The notes under the pieces are model-generated. The model saw only the letters and a list, made by a program, of their open reading frames with translations. It was not told the origin of the DNA and made no database searches. From Echria macrotheca (Eukaryota > Ascomycota > Sordariomycetes > Sordariales > Schizotheciaceae), in contig MU839843.1 in NCBI GenBank assembly GCA_030411725.1, positions 682,001 to 746,000 of the forward strand: a stretch of 64,000 nt of DNA, written 5' to 3'. The position numbers and the translations under genes are program-made. Shown in pieces: positions 10,001 through 20,171 of the stretch (the first letter of the stretch is position 1; the number at the start of each line of letters is the position of its first letter).

Positions 10001-13000
10001 ACTAGAGCAGAGCAGACGCGAACACCTAGAAACGCAGGAGCGAAAGGAGCGAGAGAAACGGGAGAAGGAGGGCAAGTTCCGCAGCGAAAAGGAAGCCGTT
10101 ATCCCCGATATGCTCTGGACCGAGGACGAAAAGCTGCGAGAGGCGTTTTACGATACGTCGGGCTTGCTTCCGGTCGAAAAGATCATTCCGACATGGCATG
10201 TGGTCCCGTGGCATGTCAACTTCACCGACGAGGAGAAGGAGATATTCGAGAAGGCCTACCTCGAGTTCCCCAAGCAATGGGGCAAAATCGCCAAGGAGCT
10301 ACCCAACCGCGATTTTGGTTCTTGTATTCAGTATTACTACTCTCAGAAGCGTGAGCTGAATCTCAAGGAGAAGCTCCGGAAGCAGCCCAAGAAGAAGAAG
10401 AAGACCGGTGGTAGGAAACAGCGGTCGAGCGCCTTGGTCTCGGAGCTCGGAAATGCAGAGAACGAGAATGAGGAGGCGGCCCAGGAAATCGGAGAGAACG
10501 GAGAGCGACGCCGCCCACGCCGTGCTGCAGCCCCGACCTGGGGCTACGAGGCAATACAGAACACCGACTCGGATGGGACAACGCCCGTTGCAACGCCCGG
10601 TAGGAGGCGGGCCGCTACGAGCACGACGGCCGGTACAGAGACGAAGGGCGACAGCGGTGCCGAGAAGACGGAGGGCAAGAAGATTCGGAAGACGCGACAG
10701 CCGAGAACGGAGAAGGAGGCACGGGTACCGAAGCCGGCCCAGACGCTTGCACCAACCCCGGGGGCTTCTGCTGTAAAAGGCAACCGCTCGCGGTCCAACT
10801 CGAGGGCTCAGGGCTCCGAATGGACAGGTCCGGATGACGTCCCGGGTAGGCATCTCACGCAGTTCAACCTGCCGACCGGCGCCATGCAGCCGCCTACGCT
10901 CCCGGCGCAGTCGCAGTCCATTGCAAGCCCCGAAAGAGGACCCCCAGCTTTATCATCGGGCTTGTCAGAAGTTATGGCTCCGCCTTCTCTCCGGCCCGAG
11001 CCGCCACCGCCCCTAGCTTCAGTGCCAACGTTTGATATCGGGCAGCCATCTGGCTCGAAACGCATGCAGTCGGCACAGCAAGCCAGCAGCTACTGGAGCG
11101 TCTCCGAGTCCACAGACTTTCCCAACCTGCTGCAGTCGTTCGGCACCGATTGGAATGCAATTGCCACGCACATGGGAACAAAGACGGCGGTCATGGTGAG
11201 TCTTTTTTTATCTGCCCTCGGCTCCAAAAACGACCACGCTAACCAGATTCTAGGTCAAGAATTATTTCGTCCGTCAAAAGGAGGGAGGCAAACCTGAATG
11301 GGAAGCAATCGCCCAAGAGGCTGATACCAAGCGGTCGAGAGGGGAGAAACGGCCCGCTCCGCCTACTCCCTCTACCGGTCCAAGGAAGAGATACGATGTG
11401 CCAGCCGTCCATCGGCCGTTGGCCGTCGCCGACTCGGACGAAATGCCCGTAAGATCTGAACCAACGCCGCCGAGCCAGCTCTTCCCCGCCCGCTTCCAGG
11501 TGCCAATTGCCCAGGCCTCGCCGAGCTCCCACCCGCTTCCCATCGCACAAGCAACCCCCATTGTCACAGCGACCACCTCGCCCGCCCCGCAACAGGCTAT
11601 CAGTGGCCCGCCGCCGACGTCGGCTATTTCTCCGCCCACTCACCCTCTTCGACCACCAGCCGCCCCGTTCTCTTTCCAAGAGAAAGAGCGTGACACAATC
11701 TCCTCCCCGCAGCCACCCCCTCCACAACAGATCGCTCAGCCAGCCGCGGGTCCTGTTCGCATCCAGCAAAAGCCCGCGCCGGGACCTCTTCCGCCCTCGT
11801 CCTCGGAGCCCACATCACGACCGGTCGGGTGGCCCACAGAGGACCGACCGCTCTCGGTGCTCGTGCAGAAGGAAACGCGCGATCCTCGAGACGTTCGGGA
11901 CCGCCAGGTTCGGCCGGAAATCTCGCCACGGGAAACGCTCAGGCCTGCGGAACGACCGCCGGTGCGACTTAAGCAGGAGCCCGATCAAGTGGTTCACCAC
12001 CCAGAGCCCTACCAGCCTTTCCCTCCTTCGCAACGACCTGCACAACAAAGGCCCGAGCCGCTGCCACTAGCCAGACAGCCTGAGCCGCCACGCTCAGTAG
12101 CCCAGGCGCCCCAACCTTTTGCTCAGCCAGCGCCGCAGCCAATGCGAAGCTTGCTCGGCGAATCCCAGCCCGCCCAATCCTTACACCCGCAAATGGCGTC
12201 AGCTCCGGAGAGGGCCCATCCCGGGATGCCGCAGCGGTCATTGCAGACATCGATGCCGGAGCCGTATGCGGCCAGTCTGGTGTCAGCACAACCATCGCCT
12301 GTCAAGGCCGCACCCCCGCGTCCTGTTGAGCGGAAGACGAGCAGTCTAATGGCCCTGCTGAACGATGATCCACCGCCCAAGAGGATGCCCGAAGTCAAGT
12401 CCAATCCCACCCCGCCGCCCCAACCTCTGTCGGCCCGGCCGCCGCAGCCCCCTGCGGTACCGCCACCACCGCAACGCCGGGAGGTTACTCCAGGCTATCC
12501 GTATGCGCGCAATCCAGGTCAGCCATCCCAGTCGGCCATGCCACCGCTTAAGCCCTATCAGACGCAGTCGCCACAACCCTCACACCTGAACGCGCCGAGA
12601 TCGGCGATTGCGCTTGATGCCGGGGCCGCTGAGCGCGACTATTATGCACGCCATCAGTTCCAGGCTCAGCATCAGTCGAGCGCGTCCAACTCGCCACAGA
12701 CGCACCAGGGGCATCACTACCCACCAGCTGCTCAACATGGTCAGCAGGAAGCTCAACAGCACAGGGAGCCTCCGCAGATGGCATATCAGGGCCAACAGCC
12801 GTACCAAGGCTATCCAGTGCCTCCAGCGCATGCTAGTTCTCCCACGCCGCCGTATGCCTCGCACCCGAGCATGGCAGGCAGACGAGAGCAGCCGCCGACG
12901 ACGCGCGAAGCTTGGCCACAGGCACAACCGAGCGGGGCCCCGACTCTGCCACCGCAGCACGGTCACCCACACGCTGGAATCCCACACGCACAGCATGGAC

Positions 13001-13776
13001 AACACCAACCGCAGCCTTCCTGGCCACCACCACACCAGGCACAAGCAAAGCCACAACCACCCCAGCCGCCGCAGCAGTCTGCATGGGCAGCCGCCCAACA
13101 AGCACACACAACCGGGCCGCCCAAGCCACCTCATGTCAACACATCGATGGCGCAACAGCCACATGCGTGGCCGACATCGGCAGGACCACAGCAGTCGCAT
13201 CCGCTCAACCTGCGAGACGCGCCACGGGGGCCACCACCGTATGCTGGTCACGACACGCAGAGTCCGACCTCAGGGATGATACAACATCAGCACCACGGGT
13301 CGCTGGGGGGTGGGCGGTATGCTGCGCCATCCGACACACGGCGTGTCGAGCAGGTGCCAGCGGTGCCACAGGGTGGTCAACCATATGGGCGATTCAGCAC
13401 GCCGGGGCCAGGACAGAGGGAGCCGCCGAGGAGCTATACGCCAGTCAACACTTTTGATCCTCGGGTTCCACCGGGTCCGCCGGGGCCTCCGGGAGGACCG
13501 TATGCGGGGCAGGATGCGCGGGAAGCACAGATACGCGAGGCGCAGGTGCAGGCACAGATGCGGGAGGCGCAGATGCGTGAGGCGCAGATGGGCAGGGACC
13601 CGCGGGACATGGGGAGGGACCCGAGAGAGATGGGGCGCGATCCACGGGAGATGGGTAGGGATCCGCGGGAGATGGGACGGGACCCGAGGGAGGCAGCACA
13701 ACATCAGAGCATATTGGGGAGACAGTTGCGGCCGCAGCACGACTATAACCAGCCGGGGCCGTACGGGAGGTCTTAG
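7035..13776 (+). CDS. SNT1: SNT1-like SANT-domain corepressor (Set3 complex type)
   Basis: Chromatin corepressor resembling yeast Snt1 and animal NCoR/SMRT, expected in the nucleus as scaffold of the Set3 histone deacetylase complex. Exons 7035-11195 and 11254-13776 (58-nt intron, phase 0) give 2227 aa. The N-terminal 350 residues are an Arg/Gly/Asp/Ser-rich low-complexity region with RGG and RERERE runs. Residues about 1053-1106 form the first SANT domain (WHVNFTDEEKEIFEKAYLEFPKQWGKIAKELPNR, QYYYSQKR), followed by a lysine run. A second SANT repeat at about 1353-1405 is completed only by splicing (TAVM joined to VKNYFVRQ). The rest is Pro/Gln-rich and disordered, ending in a short tandem repeat. 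ATG 7035 is preferred; an in-frame ATG at 6978 would add 19 unremarkable residues. Confidence 0.9.
13588..13692 (+). repeat. Five tandem 21-nt units coding MGRDPR(E/D)
   Basis: Five consecutive in-frame copies of a seven-residue unit near the C-terminus of the SNT1-like protein, preceded at about 13518-13587 by copies of a REAQ(M/I/V) unit. Codons differ between copies, so the array is not freshly duplicated. Confidence 0.9.
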
Positions 13777-14390
13777 TGGGGGCAGGTCTTAGTGGGATAC
13801 CTGGGAACTACGTGGGAGCGGGAGTCGGTCGTAGCGTTCTTGACTTTGCATAGCGATGATATAGTTAGTTTTGTTGGATTGGTAGGGGTTACTTGTAGTG
13901 TAGGGACTTTCCTTGAAATGTATACCCCGTGTGAGTATATTGGATGTTGATTTTGCATGATTGACGTGGTGAATTTGGTCTTGACTGTGAGCCTTCTGGC
14001 AACTTCGAGGCCCTACACTGAAGGCATATTCTAGTTGGAACGTCTGTTTAATTGCGTGTTGAAAGGACGGTGGATTATCTCGAATAATCCCAAGATTTGT
14101 GACCTGAGGAGGGAGTTGAGCTAACTGAATACGGAAGCCCCCTTTCCTCCAGATTTTCGTCTCTTCCATAAAGGATATCAAGGTTCTGTGCGATTTGTGT
14201 CTGGATGGCATCTGGGCGATCGTGATGCCAGAAATAGGGCTTGCTTCCTCACATGTTTCCAGGTCCACATCTCACGGCAACTGCACGACTGGTATAGTCC
14301 CTCTGTCCGCAACACGATGCCAAAGCGACCCGTTCAGCTTCAACGCAGAAGACAAGGGGCGAGCTAGTCCAAAGCTTCCCGGGACGAGTC
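13777..14390. other. Intergenic: convergent 3' ends
   Basis: 3' flanks of the SNT1-like gene and the beta-lactamase-fold gene. The first 250 bp are AT-rich, as expected of a 3' UTR. No coding signal or repeat seen. Confidence 0.6.
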
Positions 14391-15781
14391 TCAGAGCTTC
14401 TGCTGCTCCCCCGCCGCCAGCTTCGCATACACATCATCCTCAAAAGCCTTGATCAGAGGCCGAACAAGCGGATCAGCCGGTGTGCGGATCTGCGTCCCAA
14501 ACACGCCGCACACGCCCGACTCTCTATCTATAAACTTTTTGTCATGTCATGTCAGCAAACCTTTCTCTCTCACAAACATCTCACGAGGGAAGAAGGAAGG
14601 GACGGAAAAAAAACTCACCCAAGCAAGGTTAAAAACGCCACCCCAAAACAAAAACCCCTTCTTGCGATGCTGCTCATGGTCACCCTCGGTGTTATTAACC
14701 AACAACCCCCCCAAGCCCCAATCATACTGCTCAGCAGGCGGGGGCACCCAACCAACAATCCACCCCGGATCCCCCACACTCTTCGTCAGCGCCCTCTTCG
14801 CCTCCGGCTCAACCAGCCACGGCGTAAACAACTCCGCCGCCATTTTTGGTTCCAACAACTTCCCATCATCTAGTAGGAGCGATTCCAGAATAGCCATGTA
14901 GCTCTCAAGCGAAGCAAACAAGCCCTCCCCGCCGAAACACGCAGTTTTTGGGTCCGGCGGCGGGAACGGCGCGTGGACGACTCTGCCCTTCGTTTCGTCG
15001 TCGTTCTCAGATCGTGCCGTCATATCCGCCACTTGTATCTCCTCCGACAAATACCGTCCCGGGAAGAAGGTCATCCTCCCCTCCGCAATCCCCAGCGGCG
15101 CGAGGATATGCTCCTTGAAGTAATCCTCAAGCGTAGTCCCCACAAGAACCTCAACGAGCACCCCGGCCCAGTCAATCCCGCTCCCGTACTCCCACCCCAT
15201 CCCCGGCTCGAAGAGCAGAGGATAATCAAACCGCGCGGCGACGCTGGACGTGTCGCGGGACGGGATGGGTTGTCCATAAAATGAGGCGTAGCGCGCTAGG
15301 GACGGAGAAAGGAAGGGGTAGCCGCACCCCGAGGTGTGGGTTAGCAGGTGTCGGAGGAGGATGGGTTTCGTGCGGGGCGTGAGGATGGGTTCGCCTGAGA
15401 CAGAAGAAAAGCCGGTGAGGATGGGCTGGGCCGCGAGGGACGGGAGGTACGGGGTGATGTCGGTGTCGAGGGTTAGCTCGAGGGATCGGGGCTTCTGGAT
15501 GAGTTGGAGGATCGCGAGGGTCGTGGGGAGTTTGGTCATGGAGGCGAGGAAGAGGAGGGACTGGGGGGTCATGGGGCGGGGGGTGGTGGGGGAGAGGGAG
15601 GCGTGGCCTAGGGATTTGGTGAAGTTTATTTTGCCTTGAATCTGTTAGTTGCTCGTCTCTTTTGGTGTTGTAGGGGGGGGGGACATGAAATACCGGATTT
15701 GTCCTTGGCTAGGAGGACGGCGCCGGGGAGGACGCCTTCCTCGATTGCCTTGAGGATTTTGTCCTCGATTGGCCAGGCCAT
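14391..15781 (-). CDS. Beta-lactamase-fold serine hydrolase / acyltransferase (LovD, EstB family)
   Basis: Serine enzyme of the class C beta-lactamase superfamily. Relatives hydrolyse esters or transfer acyl chains onto polyketides (LovD). Minus-strand exons 15781-15694, 15634-14619 and 14534-14391 (introns 59 and 84 nt) give 415 aa. The nucleophile motif SxxK is SMTK at Ser61/Lys64, and the catalytic Tyr179 lies in WEYGSGIDWAG. The C-terminal strand FLFWGG, joined across the intron to FIDRESGVCGVFGTQ, matches the third active-site edge of the family, and the tail PADPLVRPLIKAFEDDVY is typical of fungal members. No signal peptide, so probably intracellular. No polyketide synthase or other biosynthetic gene lies in the window, so a role in a cluster is unsupported and the substrate is unknown. 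Confidence 0.9.
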
Positions 15782-17381
15782 TGTTGGTTTTAGACTGTTG
15801 AGACTTTTAGAGAGGAAAAGTGAGAAATTGGCGTTATCGGATGAGATACGGGTTACAAATAACTAAAACTATCGCAGAGTTAACGACCGGGTTGAGACGG
15901 GCGTCTGGAAGAGAAGATTTAAACACGAATGAGAGAAATGATGACAAGCCCGATTTTCTCGGAAACGACACCCACTCAAACACACACTGTATAAGCAAAG
16001 GCGTGAAGAAAATTGAGAAATCGGATGAACCATCCCGTGAGTGAGTGAGGGGGCGCGCCGTGTGCTTATATGCGGACCCGGCCCCAAGGTAACTACCGGG
16101 GCCGGAAAACCTCAGACGGACGGGCGGGACGGACTGTGCCTCACGTCTCATTATCCCCGCTTGCGGTCTGTAATACTACCTACCTCCCTTCCCCCTCACG
16201 GCGCCGTAATTCTGCATATGAAGTGCAGATAGCTCCCCAGTGTTTAAACTCTTCTCAAATATTCAACTTCGCTCCCCCGCTCCCAGCCTCACCCTTCAAT
16301 CTGTAAACGATGCAGCAGCCGAATGCTTCAACAGATTCACCTGCAGGAGAGAGATAGATCAATATACCAGGCTTGGTATTTACCAGATCGGTGGCTTCTA
16401 TCCGATATCATACAGCCGCTGATACTTCTTTTACTAACCACCCCCAAGCCGCCCAGTTGAGCACCACTACACTGATGCTGTGGTCAAGACTTCCTCCTTC
16501 TCCTCAGCCGTAAATGGGAGAAAAGATACCCAACCGCCGCTAAGAAACACACATCTGATAAGACGGTAAAATATACAAGAGACATACATGTACAGAACAA
16601 ATTACAACAATCCAGGTTCTTCTCGACCTGTTTAGAGATGTACACCTTCGTTTTCTCGGTGTGTAAGAGCGGGGTTGTTGAGACGGACAAGCAGGAGAGG
16701 GGTAAGTAAAAAAAAGACCGTACCCCCTCGTCATTCCCGCTTCTTCTTCACTAATAAGCCCTAATAGAGAAGAAACTCCCCTTACGGAATATATATATAT
16801 ACAGCGTGTAATCTCGAGAAATAAAAATAAAACAAGTAGTCGCCGGTCCGCCAGGTACAGTCTCGCGTGTGTCAGAGATCTTCAAATTCCGCCCCTGTTG
16901 CTTCTCTTATAAAATCTCGAAATGGCGGGTCCGGCGCGGGGGAAGGAAGACCTCGGCCGATGAAGTGGGGTCCGAACTCCGGGACGTTTGATACTACCTC
17001 CTCCGGAGCAGATATATACATACGTCCAAACCACCATCACTGAAAGACAAAAAGGAAAACCACCGAATAATCACGAACTCAGAACACCACAACAGACATG
17101 AAGTGACATAATGTAAATGTGTACCAAAAATGCTATCCACAACTTCCCACCCTCCCAGTAACAAAACCCCCCCTTGTCCAGCTAATCGATATATAACACT
17201 CCCCCCACCCATCCCATCCCATCCCTACAACATAAACATAACCAAGCTAACACTAAAACCTGAAGCCTCCTGCAACAAAAAAAGGGGTATATAAGCCCTC
17301 CCTCCCTCCCTCCTTCCTTCCCACACTAGTTCATGCAACATACACAGAGACAGTGACAGAGACCACCTACCAAAAAAGAAC
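15782..17381. other. Intergenic: hydrolase promoter / BUD6 3' region
   Basis: 1.6 kb without a credible gene. The part near 16000-16300 should be the promoter of the minus-strand hydrolase. 16750-17380 is AT-rich on and off, with purine/pyrimidine-skewed runs including CCCTCCCTCC at about 17298, and probably contains the BUD6 3' UTR. No transposon signature seen. Confidence 0.5.
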
Positions 17382-20171
17382 TCAAACAGGCGACGCCAAC
17401 CCATTGACACCATTCACCTCACCACCTTCTCCCCCCTCCCCCTCCTGTCCCTCCTCCGGCTCGACACTAACAATCCCATTCTGCCTCTCCCACACCTCCC
17501 GCCGGATCCGATCCTCCTTAGCCTTCCTAACCCTCTCCACCTCCTCCACGCCCCCCGACTTCTTCAGCTTCCCCTCCACCACGAAATCCGCCAGCTCCTT
17601 CTTGAGCGGATTATCGCTCCGGCTCTCGAGCTCCTTCTGCCGCAGCTTCTCGGCCCGCTCAATCGCCTCCAGCCGGTTCTCGTGGTTCGGCTGCAGCGCC
17701 CGCACCTCCCCCAAAACACCCTCCTTCGCCGCGTTCGGATCCACCCCGGTCCCGCCCAGGATGGTGTTGAGCCCCTTGCTAAACTGCCTCCCAATCTGCG
17801 CGCCGCCGCCGGTCCCAATGTCCTTCATCTGCTCCTTGGTCGCCTGCTCGACGAGCGCAAACGTCTCGGACGCCTTCTCGAGATCATCCCGCAGATCCAC
17901 CATCAGGTCCTCCATCAGCCGCAGCTCGTCGCGGCCCTGGCACACATCCTCCAGCTCCTTCTCCCAGATCTTGGTCCAGATGGGCTTCTCGCGCCGCATG
18001 TAGTCCTCCATCTTCTTGAGCTCCTTGGTCAGGTTCGTAATATCCTTGGTCACGAGCTCGAGCTGGCGCGGCAGCGGCCGCACCCCGCGCATCACCACGT
18101 CCTTGCGCAGGTCCTCCACCAGGTCCTGCAGGTCGTCCACCTTGTTGACCAGCCGGTCGCTGTCGACATTGAGCTGCTTGCGCCCCTTGGCCACGTACGA
18201 GTGGCCGGCATCACCTTCGATCTCCGGCACCGACACCTTGGCTGCCGTCATCTTGATGTTGTTGGCCTTGTTCCGCAGCGCTGTCATGGACCCTTGGATG
18301 TCCGACTGGAAGTTCGAGTACGTCTGCCGGAGCACGGCCAGGTCGCGACGCAGGCTCTGGATCTCGTTGGCCTGCGATGGATTAAACTTGCGCAATGTAG
18401 CAGCCGGGCCGGTAGATCGTGGTGAGTCGGCCGGCGGTGTCAAGATGGACGGAGGCGCGGCCGCCAGCCGAGCAACATCCTTGGCCGTTTCTTGCTGACG
18501 TTCCGAGACTCGCTGCAACGCTGCGTTCTGGTCGTCCATGTTTTGCTTGACCTGCTCAACCATCTTCTTCAAAGACCCAATGCCTTCGTCGATGTGCTTC
18601 TTGACCTCGTCCAGAGCCTCCACGTTGAGCACAAGGACGGTGCGATCCTTGATATCAGACAAATCCTCCAGCTCGTGCCGCACCCCCGACACCGGATCCT
18701 GGATGTAGATATCAGGCAGATCTGCGCCGTTTTGCTGCGTGTTCCATGAAAACTTCTCAATAAAGGCCAGCTGCAACCGTCCAATCGAAAGCTCGTCGTA
18801 GCCTTCGGGAAGCACAAATTTCTTCACCTTGGACTTGTACTGCAAGAAAAGTGTAAGCTCCTTGGTAGCAGGCGGCGAGCTGTCCATCATAAATGACGAG
18901 GCCGGCTTATCCGGAGTGGGGGCGCGAGCCGTAGCCGGAGCCCGTGTAACAGCCGCCTTGGACGGTTTGGGCTCATCCACCTCCATGCCCATGATCGGGA
19001 AAGCATCTGACGGCGGCCCTGTCAACGTGGCACTCGGGCGGTATTTTTCGTCTGGCGACTCGAGCTGATAGTTGTCGCCTTTTGACGCAGGAAGCTCCGG
19101 CCGTGTCTCATCTGGCTCCTCTGACACCCTGCTGGGCACTCGCATCGGAGATGACTCCAGCCCGCCGGTACGGGACCGGCTCGAGGCGTTACGCTTGTGC
19201 CCGACGTTCTCCCTCGCCTGCATCGCCCGCATCGATTCCCTGACCTCATTCCTACCGCGGTTGGGTATCGGTGTGGTTTGTGGCGGGAGCATGGGGATTC
19301 CCGCCCCGGGGGCGCCAAGATGTTTGGAGATTTGATACGCCGAGTATCTTCGGGACGCACGCCGCTCGAGGTCACCGCCTCGTTGGAGAGCGGCCAAGGC
19401 GCTCTGCTGTTTTGGCGGCGGCGGAGGCGGAGGGAAATTATCCAAACTGCTCAGATCGCTTCCCGATGGCCCTGAGGGTATCGTCGTCTCGTCGCCGGGA
19501 TATGGCGGAAGAACGGGAATGTTTTGTAGCGTATTGCTCGAGAGGCTCGATGGTTCCGAGTTGGTAGAGCCGCGGGATGGGTCTCGCTGTAAGGGGAGCC
19601 GTCGTGTTGGAGAGGCACTGTTCCTCCCGTCCTCCCTCCCGGTGTACCCACTCTCGATCCCCTCGTTCAGAAGCGTCGTTAGCCCGGAGCCGGTGCTTCC
19701 CATGGTGCTAGTGCTCGTGGTCCTGGCGGGGACCGCGCCGCCCGTCGGGTCCGGTATGCCATTTTCTTTATCCCTCGCCTGTTTTTGCCTCAGCTTTTGC
19801 TGTTTCCTCTTCAGACCATGTAGTAAATTAATGATGATGTCGCGAATCTTTGGCAGGTACTTTTCGAGACTTTCGACACTGGCTTCCTGGCTCAACGTGG
19901 ATTCGAGGATATTCCGCAGCAGCTCCGGGACGTTGCCCAGATCCGACGTGTCGACATTAATAGCCGTAAAGGCGCGGCAAGCCATGTTGAATTCATAGCC
20001 CAACCGGACGTACACGTCCGACACCTGCGTGTCGCTGGCTAGCCCTCGGGACCATTGCGTTAGCGTTTCAAGCAGCTGCTTGGTCGCGACTAGCAGGTGC
20101 GTCACGCTCTTTTCGATCTGCGATAGCGGGACGGCCGAGCTGCTCCCTGACGACTTTTTGGACGAAGCCAT
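17382..20171 (-). CDS. BUD6: BUD6 / AIP3 actin-interacting polarity factor
   Basis: Polarisome protein that binds actin and assists formins at hyphal tips and septa. One uninterrupted frame of 929 aa from ATG 20171. Residues 10-130 are the conserved N-terminal helical region (IEKSVTHLLVATKQLLETLTQWS to LLHGLKRKQQKLRQKQ). Residues about 150-430 are disordered and rich in Ser and Pro. The AIP3 core starts near 440 (LTLFLQYKSKVKKFVLPEGYDELSIGRLQLAFIEKFSW) and continues as a long coiled-coil region to about 880, where actin- and formin-binding segments lie in yeast Bud6. The length suits filamentous fungal orthologues. No intron is needed. Confidence 0.95.
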   Translation of the reverse strand: MASSKKSSGSSSAVPLSQIEKSVTHLLVATKQLLETLTQWSRGLASDTQVSDVYVRLGYEFNMACRAFTAINVDTSDLGNVPELLRNILESTLSQEASVESLEKYLPKIRDIIINLLHGLKRKQQKLRQKQARDKENGIPDPTGGAVPARTTSTSTMGSTGSGLTTLLNEGIESGYTGREDGRNSASPTRRLPLQRDPSRGSTNSEPSSLSSNTLQNIPVLPPYPGDETTIPSGPSGSDLSSLDNFPPPPPPPKQQSALAALQRGGDLERRASRRYSAYQISKHLGAPGAGIPMLPPQTTPIPNRGRNEVRESMRAMQARENVGHKRNASSRSRTGGLESSPMRVPSRVSEEPDETRPELPASKGDNYQLESPDEKYRPSATLTGPPSDAFPIMGMEVDEPKPSKAAVTRAPATARAPTPDKPASSFMMDSSPPATKELTLFLQYKSKVKKFVLPEGYDELSIGRLQLAFIEKFSWNTQQNGADLPDIYIQDPVSGVRHELEDLSDIKDRTVLVLNVEALDEVKKHIDEGIGSLKKMVEQVKQNMDDQNAALQRVSERQQETAKDVARLAAAPPSILTPPADSPRSTGPAATLRKFNPSQANEIQSLRRDLAVLRQTYSNFQSDIQGSMTALRNKANNIKMTAAKVSVPEIEGDAGHSYVAKGRKQLNVDSDRLVNKVDDLQDLVEDLRKDVVMRGVRPLPRQLELVTKDITNLTKELKKMEDYMRREKPIWTKIWEKELEDVCQGRDELRLMEDLMVDLRDDLEKASETFALVEQATKEQMKDIGTGGGAQIGRQFSKGLNTILGGTGVDPNAAKEGVLGEVRALQPNHENRLEAIERAEKLRQKELESRSDNPLKKELADFVVEGKLKKSGGVEEVERVRKAKEDRIRREVWERQNGIVSVEPEEGQEGEGGEGGEVNGVNGLASPV

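Noticed and set aside
10299..10853. 184-codon minus-strand frame inside the SNT1-like gene
   Set aside because: Shadow of the Lys/Arg/Glu-rich coding strand; composition explained by the real gene.
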